A stretch of DNA of 64,000 nt from Niastella sp. (GCA_016710595.1 JADJVM010000008.1:1054001-1118000); one strand, 5' to 3'. Positions 26,670-35,118 are shown, numbered from the stretch's first letter. The notes: generated by a model from the letters alone, not told the origin. Numbers and translations: made by a program.

Positions 26670-29552
26670 TTAATTTGATGCTGCTGCCATTTCCATTTGT
26701 ACATATTTTGCGGTATGGCTACCTTTTATTTTTTTCATTTCAGCCGGTGGCCCTTCGTACAAAATTTCACCCCCGGCAGCGCCACCTTCGGGCCCTATAT
26801 CAATAATATGATCTGCTACTTTGATGATATCTAAATTGTGCTCAATCACTAAAACGGTATTGCCCCGGTCAGCCAATTTATTCAAAACATCCAGCAAATG
26901 TTGTATATCCTGGAAGTGCAAACCGGTAGTAGGTTCATCTAAAATATAAAATGTTTTACCCGTATCCCTTTTACCGAGTTCTGTAGATAGTTTCACCCGT
27001 TGTGCTTCACCCCCACTGAGTGTAACTGCGCTTTGGCCCAGCGTGATATAACCCAATCCAACTTCCTGTAATACTTTTATTTTACGGTAAATAAAAGGTA
27101 CGGCGCTAAAAAATTCAACGGCTTCATCTACCGTCATATTCAGCACATCGCTGATAGATTTTCCTTTGTAGCGGATCTCCAGTGTTTCCCTGTTATACCG
27201 TTTACCATTACATTTTTCACAAGGCACATATACATCCGGTAAAAAATTCATTTCTATCACCCGCATACCACTGCCTTCGCATACATCACAGCGTCCACTT
27301 TTTACATTAAAAGAAAATCGGCCTGCATTATATCCTCTTATTTTAGACTCCGGTACCGATGCAAACAAAGTTCTTATATCAGTAAAAAAACCACAATAAG
27401 TTGCCGGGTTACTTCTTGGTGTACGGCCAATGGGGCTTTGGTCTATTTCTATTACTTTATCAATATGCTCAAGCCCTTTTATTTTTTTATAAGGCAATGG
27501 GTGCATCTTTCCTTTATAACAATAATTGCTCAGCAAGGGATAAAGAGTTTCATTTACCAGGGTAGATTTTCCACTTCCACTCACACCTGTTACGACGATA
27601 AATTTACCAAGTGGAAATTTTACAGTAAGGTTTTTCAGGTTATTACCGGTGGCGCCAATTAATTCAATAAATTCCCCATTTCCTTTTCGCAACTGTTGCG
27701 GTATTAAAATTTTCTTTGAGCCATTTAAATATTTTGCCGTTTCTGAATTTGATGCCAATACTTGTTCAGGTGTACCAGCGGCTACAATTTTACCTCCATG
27801 CATACCTGCCCTCGGCCCGATATCAACCAGAAAATCGGCAGCCAGCATAATATCCCTATCATGCTCTACTACTAAAACACTATTGCCTATATTACACAAG
27901 TTTTTCAATGCAGTAATTAAGCGATGATTATCCCGCTGGTGCAACCCAATACTCGGTTCATCTAAAATATAGGTAATGCCCTGCAACTGCGAACCTATTT
28001 GAGTTGCCAGGCGGATACGCTGATATTCGCCCCCACTCAGGCTTTTAGAAGGCCGGTATAAGGTAAGATAGGTGAGCCCTACATCTATTAAAAATTGTAA
28101 CCGCTCTTTTATTTCTTTTAAAATATCTTTTGCAATCGTTTGTTGCCGGGGCGATAATTTTTTATCTACCTGCTCAAACCATCGGTGTAATACATCCAGG
28201 TCCATACTGCTTAATTCAGCAATATTTTTATCTGCTACCTTAAACCAAAGGCTTTCTTTTTTCAGGCGGGTACCCCCACAAGTTTCACATGGGCTAAGCT
28301 TCATATACTTTTCTACCCAATCTCTCATCGCATCGGTAGTGTTGGCAGAAGCAAACCATCGTTTCACCATATTTATGATACCCTCGTATTCTGTAGCATA
28401 ATAAATGGGCCCATCTTCTTTTATTTCAGCATCTGCCTCTTCCGCTTCATTTACTTCTTCTTTTCCATAAAGCAATAAATTCAATGCTTTTTGTGATAAA
28501 TCGTTAATTGGTTTTGATAAACTGAATTTATTTTTCCTGGCCAGTTCCTGTACTTGTTTAAATATATAGGCTTCCCGTTGTTCACCCAGCGGGGCAATAC
28601 CGCCATCGTTTACACTCACCGTACTATCAGGGATTACTGCTTCTAAATCTACCTGGAACACATGGCCCAATCCTTTGCATTGAGGACAAGCGCCATAAGG
28701 TGAATTAAATGAAAATGCATTGGGTGAAGGTTCTTCATAACTCAGGCCGGTATCAATACACATCAGTTGTTTAGAAAAAACAGTAGGCTCAATTTTTTGC
28801 CCGGCTTCTATTACAAACATTAAGCCTTTACCAACCTGCAAAGCTTTTTGCACACTTTGCGAAACCCGCAATTTCATATCCCCCCCCGCTTCCAGCCGGT
28901 CAATCACCAGTTCTATATCATGAATTTTATAACGATCTACCTGCATCCTTTCTTTAAGATCCATCACTTCTCCATCTACCCTTACTTTTAAATATCCTTT
29001 CTTGCGGCTATCTTCAAATAGCTCACGGTAATGGCCTTTACGCCCTCGTACCAATGGTGCTAATAAAATAATTTTCTTACCAGAAAATTTTTCAAAAATT
29101 GATTGTACAATTTCCTCTTCGCTAAACTTCACCATTTTTTTACCGGTATGGTAGCTATAAGCATCACTCGCACGGGCAAAAAGTAAACGCAGGAAATCAT
29201 ACAACTCAGTAATGGTGCCTACGGTACTGCGTGGGTTTTTATTGGTTGTTTTTTGTTCAATCGAAATTACAGGAGATAGCCCGGTGATCTTATCTACATC
29301 AGGCCGTTCCATATCACCCATAAACTGCCGGGCATAAGCGCTAAAGCTTTCCATATAACGCCGCTGACCTTCATTAAATATCGTATCAAATGCAAGGGAA
29401 GATTTTCCACTTCCACTTACACCTGTAAACACTACCAGTTTATTTTTGGGAATGCGTATATCAATATTTTTTAAATTATGTTCCCGGGCGCCAGTTACTT
29501 CTATAAAATCTTCCTGGCTTATACCCGCTGTGGTTTCCTTTTTTTGAGCCAT
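26670..29552 (-). CDS. uvrA: Excinuclease ABC subunit A
   Basis: DNA-damage recognition ATPase of nucleotide excision repair, 960 residues. Two ABC modules are visible. The first has Walker A GVSGSGKSSLAF (about residue 45) and a CPQCKGLGH zinc finger; the second has GVSGSGKSTLV and the CDVCEGSG...CEKCNGKRY zinc finger. ABC signatures LSGGEYQRIRLA and LSGGEAQRVKLS and Walker B sequences YILDEPSIGLH and YILDEPTTGLH are intact. It is monocistronic, with its own -7 box and a strong terminator. Confidence 0.98.
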   Translation of the reverse strand: MAQKKETTAGISQEDFIEVTGAREHNLKNIDIRIPKNKLVVFTGVSGSGKSSLAFDTIFNEGQRRYMESFSAYARQFMGDMERPDVDKITGLSPVISIEQKTTNKNPRSTVGTITELYDFLRLLFARASDAYSYHTGKKMVKFSEEEIVQSIFEKFSGKKIILLAPLVRGRKGHYRELFEDSRKKGYLKVRVDGEVMDLKERMQVDRYKIHDIELVIDRLEAGGDMKLRVSQSVQKALQVGKGLMFVIEAGQKIEPTVFSKQLMCIDTGLSYEEPSPNAFSFNSPYGACPQCKGLGHVFQVDLEAVIPDSTVSVNDGGIAPLGEQREAYIFKQVQELARKNKFSLSKPINDLSQKALNLLLYGKEEVNEAEEADAEIKEDGPIYYATEYEGIINMVKRWFASANTTDAMRDWVEKYMKLSPCETCGGTRLKKESLWFKVADKNIAELSSMDLDVLHRWFEQVDKKLSPRQQTIAKDILKEIKERLQFLIDVGLTYLTLYRPSKSLSGGEYQRIRLATQIGSQLQGITYILDEPSIGLHQRDNHRLITALKNLCNIGNSVLVVEHDRDIMLAADFLVDIGPRAGMHGGKIVAAGTPEQVLASNSETAKYLNGSKKILIPQQLRKGNGEFIELIGATGNNLKNLTVKFPLGKFIVVTGVSGSGKSTLVNETLYPLLSNYCYKGKMHPLPYKKIKGLEHIDKVIEIDQSPIGRTPRSNPATYCGFFTDIRTLFASVPESKIRGYNAGRFSFNVKSGRCDVCEGSGMRVIEMNFLPDVYVPCEKCNGKRYNRETLEIRYKGKSISDVLNMTVDEAVEFFSAVPFIYRKIKVLQEVGLGYITLGQSAVTLSGGEAQRVKLSTELGKRDTGKTFYILDEPTTGLHFQDIQHLLDVLNKLADRGNTVLVIEHNLDIIKVADHIIDIGPEGGAAGGEILYEGPPAEMKKIKGSHTAKYVQMEMAAASN

Positions 29553-29569
29553 TATTTGTTCTCCTCGTA

Positions 29570-29577
29570 CAAAGATA
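29570..29577 (-). promoter_or_regulatory. -7 box (TATCTTTG) for uvrA
   Basis: Exact TAnnTTTG match on the minus strand, 17 bp before the uvrA ATG. No LexA/SOS-like palindrome was recognised near it. Confidence 0.55.
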
Positions 29578-29640
29578 CAAAGGCTTGCCGCTACATTTTT
29601 TATTAAAATGCAAAAATAGGGGCTGGTAGCTACAACCCTT

Positions 29641-29740
29641 TACTGTGCTTCATTTCCGGCTGTTCGCTGCAAATCCGGCAGCATCCCGCAAAATCCATAT
29701 CCGGGTTTTCCGCTTCCATCCGGCAGCCCATCCGCCATAT
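29641..29740. repeat. GC-rich intergenic island with repeated ATCCGGCAGC
   Basis: This 100-bp stretch is 55% G+C by direct count, in otherwise AT-rich spacer DNA. The decamer ATCCGGCAGC occurs at 29673-29682 and 29718-29727 (45-bp offset), with further ATCC/CCGG words between. On the minus strand a 32-codon frame (ATG at 29738, MADGLPDGSGKPG start) stays open through it. It may be a dispersed intergenic repeat or a gene remnant. Confidence 0.35.
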
Positions 29741-29802
29741 ATCGCTAACCCATCAAAAAAAATGCATTTGGCAAGCGTACACAATTATATTAACTTGATT
29801 GT

Positions 29803-30105
29803 ATGAAAAATAATTCCCGATATTTTTTTATCTTATTATCATGCATTTGTTTTTATGCAACAAATCTTTTTGCCCAGGAACAAACCATTTCTGATGAAAA
29901 ACTTTGGTATCTCGATACAAAGCTGTGGTTACTGGCAGCCGGTATTGTACTCCTCATTTTATATGGATTTTACAGGATGTTCAAACCGAGTAAGAAGAAA
30001 ATTACGGAGCCCGGTACACCACTCCCATTTACAGAACCACCCACAGATATTAGCCGGGTTGATAAGACTGAAGATACCGGCATCAATGAAAATCCGGGTT
30101 CATAA
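29803..30105 (+). CDS. Small single-pass membrane protein, function unknown
   Basis: A 100-residue protein with an N-terminal Sec signal (FFILLSCICFYATNLFAQE), a short extracytoplasmic segment, one membrane helix (LWLLAAGIVLLILYGFYRMF, about 41-60) and a charged proline/threonine-rich tail (PSKKKITEPGTPLPFTEPP). No family was recognised. It stands alone, convergent with idi and divergent from uvrA. Signal plus helix make it likely to be a real gene. Confidence 0.65.
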   Translation: MKNNSRYFFILLSCICFYATNLFAQEQTISDEKLWYLDTKLWLLAAGIVLLILYGFYRMFKPSKKKITEPGTPLPFTEPPTDISRVDKTEDTGINENPGS

Positions 30106-30128
30106 ATCTCACATGGTTTGAATTTAAT

Positions 30129-30656
30129 TCATTCCGCAGCATCAGCAAAGCTTTTCATTACTTTCTCCAATGCCATCTTAAACCAATAAGTAAAGTTTTG
30201 TGGATATTTAGAAACCTGGTAAAGCAATGCTTCGGGAGCGATCCATTTATAATTTTGAACTTCAAGAATATTTGGTTTCGGTATAACATCGGTATAGCCC
30301 GCAAAAACATGATCATACTCATATTCTATTAATTCATTTTCTACAATTGCTTTGTAAATAAAAGAAAATAAGTGCTCCAACTCACAGCTTAAGCCCATTT
30401 CAAAATGTAATCTTTCTTTGGCACTTTCTTTTACATCTTGATTCCATTGTGGATGCGAACAACATGCATTTGTCCATAAGCCAGCACCGTGATATTTATG
30501 ATTCGCCCTTTGGTGTATGAGCATCTCGCCTTTAAAATTAAAAATAAAAACAGAAAATGCCCGGTGCAATTTCCCTTCAACATGAGCTTGCATTTTATCC
30601 ATTTCAGCAATGGCTAAATCTTCCTGGTTTACCAATACAACCTTATTCCTTTCCAT
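30129..30656 (-). CDS. idi: Isopentenyl-diphosphate delta-isomerase, type I
   Basis: Nudix-fold enzyme interconverting isopentenyl and dimethylallyl diphosphate. The 175-residue protein has the catalytic cysteine in WTNACCSHP, the glutamate in IEYEYDHVFAG, and the metal/substrate segment KLHRAFSVFIFN. It is last in the minus-strand cluster marR-crtB-SRPBCC-phr-idi, 3 bp after the photolyase stop, so it very likely supplies precursor for carotenoids. Confidence 0.95.
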   Translation of the reverse strand: MERNKVVLVNQEDLAIAEMDKMQAHVEGKLHRAFSVFIFNFKGEMLIHQRANHKYHGAGLWTNACCSHPQWNQDVKESAKERLHFEMGLSCELEHLFSFIYKAIVENELIEYEYDHVFAGYTDVIPKPNILEVQNYKWIAPEALLYQVSKYPQNFTYWFKMALEKVMKSFADAAE

Positions 30657-30659
30657 TTT

Positions 30660-31964
30660 TTAAAATTGAGTTTGTTGTAATGCATTTTTATATACTGCCA
30701 AACATCTTATTCGGGCAGCTTCATGAGCTACAATAGGTTCATGCAAACCTTGTTCATAATTCGGGTTCCATTTTTTTATGTATTTAAAATCCTTATCAAA
30801 CTTCAAGGTTTGTGCGGTAGGGTTAAATATGCGAAAATATGGAGCTGCATCGCAACCGCAACCTGCTGCCCACTGCCAATTTCCATTATTGGCTGAAAGA
30901 TCATAGTCATTTAAGATTTCTGCAAAATAGGCTTCGCCCCAGCGCCAGTCAATAAGCAGGTGTTTACATAAAAAACTGGCAACAATCATCCTTACCCGGT
31001 TATGCATAAAGCCGGTACTATTTAGTTGATGCATTCCTGCATCCACAATAGGATAACCGGTTTCACCATCACACCAGCGTTTAAATTCAGTTTCATTATT
31101 GCGATATTCAATATAGTTGTATTGTGTTTTAAAACTATGATTTACTACGTAGGGAAAATGAAATAATACCTGCATAAAAAATTCCCTCCAGATTAATTCT
31201 GAGAGCCATGTTTCATTATGATATACTGCAAATGTTACACACTTGCGGATAGATAAGGTGCCAAAGCGCAATGCCATTCCCAAATGAGTGGTATGATCCA
31301 TTGCCGGAAAATTCCGGTACAGGTCATATTCCTTGATGATGCTGATATCCAGTTCGGGTTTTTGAAATTTCATACTTGTTTTTTGAAACCCTAATTCAGA
31401 TAAGGAATGAATTTCAAGAGGGGATTTCTTAAAGAATTTATCAAAAGATATCCTGCATGCGGCGTAATGAGATTCATTTAATTCAGCTTTCCATTTTTTA
31501 GAATAAGGCGTATAAACGGTATAAGGTGAGCCGTCATTTTTTACAATTTCAAATTTTTCAAATATTACCTGGTCTTTATAAGTATAAAAATGAATGTCTT
31601 TTGTTTGCAAATATTTTTTTACGGCATCGTCTCTTTTTATGGCCTGGGGTTCGTAGTCCCTGTTAGCATACACGGCATGAACATGATAAGTATCAATGAT
31701 TTTTTCAAATACCTCTTTCGGTTTTCCATAAAATGTTTGTAAAGTAGATTGATTTTGATGCAGGCTTAAATTCATTTGTTGTAAGGCCTGTTGGATATAA
31801 TCAACCCTGCGATCATATACATTAGTTAACCTTCTTAATATTCCTGTGTCAAAAATAAATACAGGCAATACAGGGTATCCAGATGCCAAAGCCTGATGTA
31901 AGCCTGCGTTATCTTCTAACCTAAGATCACGCCTGAACCAGAATATAACAACACTATGCTTCAT
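30660..31964 (-). CDS. phr: Cryptochrome / deoxyribodipyrimidine photolyase family protein
   Basis: FAD-dependent light enzyme, 434 residues from the ATG at 31964 (MKHSVVIFWFRRDLRLEDN). The frame is open to 32024, but that extension lies inside the preceding gene. The N-terminal photolyase domain begins WFRRDLRL. The C-terminal FAD domain has LSELIWREFFMQVL, GYPIVDAGMHQL, HNRVRMIVASF and DLSANNGNWQWAAGCGCD, a pattern typical of class I CPD photolyases. An 11-bp overlap with the SRPBCC gene indicates one operon. Repair versus signalling cannot be separated by sequence; repair is the default. Confidence 0.92.
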   Translation of the reverse strand: MKHSVVIFWFRRDLRLEDNAGLHQALASGYPVLPVFIFDTGILRRLTNVYDRRVDYIQQALQQMNLSLHQNQSTLQTFYGKPKEVFEKIIDTYHVHAVYANRDYEPQAIKRDDAVKKYLQTKDIHFYTYKDQVIFEKFEIVKNDGSPYTVYTPYSKKWKAELNESHYAACRISFDKFFKKSPLEIHSLSELGFQKTSMKFQKPELDISIIKEYDLYRNFPAMDHTTHLGMALRFGTLSIRKCVTFAVYHNETWLSELIWREFFMQVLFHFPYVVNHSFKTQYNYIEYRNNETEFKRWCDGETGYPIVDAGMHQLNSTGFMHNRVRMIVASFLCKHLLIDWRWGEAYFAEILNDYDLSANNGNWQWAAGCGCDAAPYFRIFNPTAQTLKFDKDFKYIKKWNPNYEQGLHEPIVAHEAARIRCLAVYKNALQQTQF

Positions 31965-32439
31965 GTAATGCTTGCTCCTGCTTTGAATTAAATAATAGTT
32001 CCAAAACCCGGTTACGATAATCAAAAATTTGTTTTAATTTCTTTTGTACCAGCAAATAATGGGTAATATCACCAATGATACCAAAAGGCAATTTATATGC
32101 TACCGTATCTTTCATCAATACACCCTGGCCATTAGGAATAAATTCATGGTAGTGCCTCCATAATTTATAAGGGCCCTTTAACTGAAAATCAGTAAAACTT
32201 CTCAGTTCATTCACCTGCACAATTTTTGTTTTCCAGGAAACCGGTATTCCAAATAGCGGGGTTACGGTATAATCAATGGTCATCCCTTCATATATATTTT
32301 CATTCTTATCATTTGACAATACTTTAAATTTCATATTAGCAGGCGTGATCCTGGAAAGATTGTGCGGGGAGGAAAAGAAACTCCATGCTGTTTGTATATT
32401 ACAATTAAGTTGCTGAGACCGTTCTAATTTCTGAATCAT
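31954..32439 (-). CDS. SRPBCC-family protein of the carotenoid/photolyase cluster
   Basis: A 161-residue START/Bet v1-like helix-grip protein (IQTAWSFFSSPHNLSRITP, FTDFQLKGPYKLWRHYHEF, MKDTVAYKLPFGIIG). Such proteins bind hydrophobic ligands, and homologues often neighbour photolyase and carotenoid genes in Bacteroidota. Ligand and role are unknown; a carotenoid or quinone ligand is a guess from context. It sits 24 bp after crtB and overlaps phr. Confidence 0.8.
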   Translation of the reverse strand: MIQKLERSQQLNCNIQTAWSFFSSPHNLSRITPANMKFKVLSNDKNENIYEGMTIDYTVTPLFGIPVSWKTKIVQVNELRSFTDFQLKGPYKLWRHYHEFIPNGQGVLMKDTVAYKLPFGIIGDITHYLLVQKKLKQIFDYRNRVLELLFNSKQEQALHEA

Positions 32440-32463
32440 TTTTAATTCATTTAAAACAATTTT

Positions 32464-33300
32464 TTAAAGGATTGCCATTTTGTATTGTACATAACTACTC
32501 ATCATTAAAGAGAACTTTTGCCCATTTGGAATCCGGATACGCTCATTTAAAATTTGCTGGGCAGGTACTTTTTTAATTTTCCTGAACAGCGATAAATAAT
32601 ATTTGTAAGCCAGGTAAACCCCAAACCGTGACGAAGCAGGTAATTTTTTGATACCTATTAGTGCTTCCCGAAACTCCTGCTCAATATCTCTTTCAATTAA
32701 AGATTTAATATCATTACTAAATGCACTCATCTCTACATTCGGGAAATAGGTACGCCCCAAAATTTGATAATCATCTTTCAGGTCACGCAAAAAATTTACT
32801 TTTTGAAATGCCGATCCTAGCTTCATGGCATAAGGCTTCATGGTTTCATAAGCCACATTATCACCTTCTACAAATATTTTCAAACACATGAGGCCCACTA
32901 CTTCAGCTGAACCTAAAATATATTGATTATAGCTTTCTGTATTATATTCCACAGCATGCAAATCCATCTCCATACTTTTTAAAAATTGATCAATCAGCGG
33001 TTTGTCAATCTTAAATTTATGCACCGTTTCCTGGAAGGAATTTAAAATGGGGTTAAGTGAAATACCCTCCTCCAGCGCCTGTGTTGTTTGTTCTTTAAAG
33101 CGATTGAGTAAGGTTTGTTTGTTATAATTATGGAAACTATCTACAATCTCATCAGCAAGGCGTACAAAACCATATATGGCATAAATAGCAGGCCTTATAG
33201 AAGGGCGCAGCGCTAAAATGCCCAGCGAAAAACTCGTACTGTACCTGTTTGTGATTGTTTTGCTGATATCATAAGACAAATCATCAAAAATCTTTTTCAT
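32464..33300 (-). CDS. crtB: Phytoene synthase (squalene/phytoene synthase family)
   Basis: Condenses two geranylgeranyl diphosphates head-to-head to phytoene. The 278-residue protein carries the first aspartate motif (LADEIVDSF), the second (NFLRDLKDDY), the substrate helix TSFSLGILALRP at the N-terminus and YFPNVEM downstream. The sequence resembles Bacteroidota CrtB more than HpnC/HpnD. No desaturase (crtI), cyclase or hydroxylase lies in the window, so later steps must be encoded elsewhere or the product differs. Confidence 0.9.
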   Translation of the reverse strand: MKKIFDDLSYDISKTITNRYSTSFSLGILALRPSIRPAIYAIYGFVRLADEIVDSFHNYNKQTLLNRFKEQTTQALEEGISLNPILNSFQETVHKFKIDKPLIDQFLKSMEMDLHAVEYNTESYNQYILGSAEVVGLMCLKIFVEGDNVAYETMKPYAMKLGSAFQKVNFLRDLKDDYQILGRTYFPNVEMSAFSNDIKSLIERDIEQEFREALIGIKKLPASSRFGVYLAYKYYLSLFRKIKKVPAQQILNERIRIPNGQKFSLMMSSYVQYKMAIL

Positions 33301-33346
33301 GTTTTTTATTTCAATTTTTTGAACCTTCTATTTAAGGCGTTCATAG

Positions 33347-34021
33347 CTAATTTTTTGTTGCCGCTTCATCCATCACCATGTTTTCTAAAAGAGAAGAGCT
33401 ATCATAATTTTTACAAAATATGGGTTTATGAAAATCATCGAGTTTTTGTAGTAACCGAATCAGTTCCATCTTTTCGGTGTCATTGAGGTCTCCGGTAACA
33501 ATCCGGGTGGCCTGCCGTATTTTATCCATTTGTTTTTCCAATGCCTGTAGCCCTTTAGATGTAATTTGTATGACTTTACTGCGCTTATCAATTTTTGAAT
33601 CCTTTTGTTTTACCCAGCCTTGTAGTATAAGCCTGTTGATGATTTGGATACCCGCCGGCTTTTCATAAATATTTTTCTTTATCAGTTCCATTTTTGTCAT
33701 GGCACCAAAAGCTTTAAGATTAATCAGGAAAATAAACTCTTCCTGTGTCCTAAAGTCGGAGCCTACTATTGCAGCTTTAGAATAAGTTTTGGCATACCGG
33801 TTCAAGTGTACTATCAAGGTATTGATTACACTTTCAGCAGTTCTTCCTTTTTCTTTGCCTTCCCATTCTGATTCCAAAAAGGGCCTTTGTTCTGATGCAT
33901 ACTGCCCGGCAACCCATTGTTTAAACCTATCAATATTGTTTGAATATTTTTTTTTGCCCTTCGTTTCCATATCAAATTGTTCTAATAGTTGTATGGTTTC
34001 TTTTATCAGGGAGTAATTCAT
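33347..34021 (-). CDS. MarR-family transcriptional regulator, first gene of the carotenoid operon
   Basis: A 224-residue winged-helix regulator. The DNA-binding part (about 110-195) includes QEEFIFLINLKAFGAMTKMELIKKN, the recognition region AGIQIINRLILQGWVKQ and the wing DKRSKVIQITSKG, as in MarR proteins. It is longer than the usual 140-150 residues because of a roughly 75-residue charged N-terminal extension. It opens the minus-strand operon (46 bp before crtB), and a promoter-overlapping inverted repeat lies upstream, so autoregulation is likely by analogy with MarR systems. The ligand is unknown. Confidence 0.82.
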   Translation of the reverse strand: MNYSLIKETIQLLEQFDMETKGKKKYSNNIDRFKQWVAGQYASEQRPFLESEWEGKEKGRTAESVINTLIVHLNRYAKTYSKAAIVGSDFRTQEEFIFLINLKAFGAMTKMELIKKNIYEKPAGIQIINRLILQGWVKQKDSKIDKRSKVIQITSKGLQALEKQMDKIRQATRIVTGDLNDTEKMELIRLLQKLDDFHKPIFCKNYDSSSLLENMVMDEAATKN

Positions 34022-34065
34022 GGTTTAAAATATTTTGTATTTTTTTATACCTTTATATTAATATT

Positions 34066-34083
34066 TAGTGTACAAATATACTA
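34066..34083 (-). promoter_or_regulatory. Candidate MarR operator overlapping the crt operon promoter
   Basis: TAGTGTA-(4 nt)-TATACTA forms an inverted repeat with one mismatch per arm. The minus-strand -7 box TATATTTG (34073-34080, exact TAnnTTTG) lies inside it, 51 bp before the marR ATG. A bound dimer would block the promoter. A second, outer repeat ATATTAATA/TATTAATAT (34055-34063 and 34082-34090) flanks it. Confidence 0.5.
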
Positions 34084-34229
34084 TTAATATCAATGAAAAA
34101 ATAATTTTTTCAGATAAAAAAATAAAACAGTACTTCATACAATACAAGAAGCTCAGTGTGTGACGATTATAAAATTGTAATGAAATAAGGTAAGGGAATA
34201 CCAGACTGTTAAAGTAGGATCTATAGGTT
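34084..34229. other. AT-rich spacer upstream of the carotenoid operon
   Basis: I find no gene here on either strand. The DNA is strongly AT-rich near the promoter and then carries unrelated sequence up to the LuxR-like fragment. It probably holds only upstream promoter sequence. Confidence 0.4.
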
Positions 34230-34343
34230 TTAAATTACCCGCTCCTTTATTGCTTTTGCTACTGCTTCGGGGGCAGAATGTACATGTAACTTAAGATAAA
34301 TGTTTTTGATATGCGTTTTGGCCGTTTCAAAAGAAATGTCCAT
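34230..34343 (-). pseudogene. C-terminal remnant of a LuxR/NarL-type response regulator
   Basis: On the minus strand the frame reads MDISFETAKTHIKNIYLKL and then HVHSAPEAVAKAIKERVI before a stop. This is the last part of a LuxR-type DNA-binding domain, covering the recognition helix (SFETAKTHIKNIYLKL) and final helix (EAVAKAI). An in-frame TAG lies directly before the ATG, and no receiver domain or first HTH helix precedes it. It is therefore a 37-codon fragment of a deleted gene, too short to fold as a regulator. Confidence 0.7.
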
Positions 34344-34390
34344 CTAAAAAACTGTGTAATTGCAATACAAAAAATAAATTGGTATCAAAA

Positions 34391-34419
34391 CAAAAAAAAT
34401 AACAACCAATTGGCTGTTA
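34391..34419 (-). terminator. Intrinsic terminator of the TM2/DUF2752 genes
   Basis: On the minus strand TAACAGCC-AATT-GGTTGTTA (8-bp stem with one G-T pair) is followed by eight Ts. It lies 35 bp after the TM2 gene stop and before the LuxR remnant. Confidence 0.75.
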
Positions 34420-34453
34420 CTTCTTATAAAATATTTTAATGGAAAATTTCTAA

Positions 34454-34810
34454 CTATACCCCACCGACCATCGTCATGGTTTCAATGGCCATTTTTTGAT
34501 TGTATTCAAATGCCAATTGCTTATGATTGATAATATCTATAATAGTTCCTACGAGGCATAGGCCGCCTGTGAGAAAATATAATATGCCCATTCCCATTTG
34601 ACCAATTAAAAAACGCTGAACACCATTTATACCCAAAAAGCCGATGAGCGCACAAATGAGCACAGCATCCGGTTTTTTCCTTTTGGTACTGTACATCGAA
34701 ATAAAAAAAGGAAGTTTATCGGAAGGCATGCTTTTGGTAAACTCTACCAGGTAATTAAATTCTTCAGGCTCCAGACCGGGAATTTGATTGAATGCATTAT
34801 TGTAGTACAT
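34454..34810 (-). CDS. TM2 domain-containing membrane protein
   Basis: A 118-residue protein with the TM2 domain at about 50-95: the two helices AVLICALIGFLGINGVQRF and GMGILYFLTGGLCLVGTIIDI are joined by a short turn, with the DxxxF-like polar signature of the family (RFLIGQMGMG). Its start overlaps the end of the DUF2752 gene by 14 bp. These two families are often neighbours in Bacteroidota. The role is unknown. Confidence 0.85.
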   Translation of the reverse strand: MYYNNAFNQIPGLEPEEFNYLVEFTKSMPSDKLPFFISMYSTKRKKPDAVLICALIGFLGINGVQRFLIGQMGMGILYFLTGGLCLVGTIIDIINHKQLAFEYNQKMAIETMTMVGGV

Positions 34811-35105
34811 GTTTTTTATTTTTTATAGCTAATTGAAAGATACGATACAAAATGATACCTAAAGCAGGAATTCCAAATGGATGTGCAGCAAAGGAAATAT
34901 TCCACTGAAAATGCATGGCAGCATGTATCGCATGGCCTATCCCACAACCCGGGCAGCTACCAAAACCCACCCACTTAAAAACACATAAACCTGGTTGCCC
35001 GCTTTGTGCATCTAAAAAATAAAGGCATAGCAATGCGATGATCCATATCATGAGTTCGGCATTGCGGCGCAAAAAAGGTAAAAGTATTTGATTAAAATAT
35101 TTCAA
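34797..35105 (-). CDS. DUF2752 membrane protein
   Basis: A 102-residue protein with the DUF2752 core: a short helix (MIWIIALLCLYFLD), the cysteine motif FGSCPGCGIGHAIHAAMH, and a second helix (FGIPALGIILYRIFQLAI). CPxCGxxxA is the family hallmark. Function is unknown. It is co-transcribed with the TM2 gene and 13 bp downstream of the cyclophilin gene. Confidence 0.85.
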   Translation of the reverse strand: MKYFNQILLPFLRRNAELMIWIIALLCLYFLDAQSGQPGLCVFKWVGFGSCPGCGIGHAIHAAMHFQWNISFAAHPFGIPALGIILYRIFQLAIKNKKHVLQ

Positions 35106-35118
35106 TGTTTACAAATAA

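Noticed and set aside
31965..32024. Longer N-terminus for the photolyase
   Set aside because: The extra residues lie inside the SRPBCC gene and precede the conserved start MKHSVVIFWFRRDLRL.
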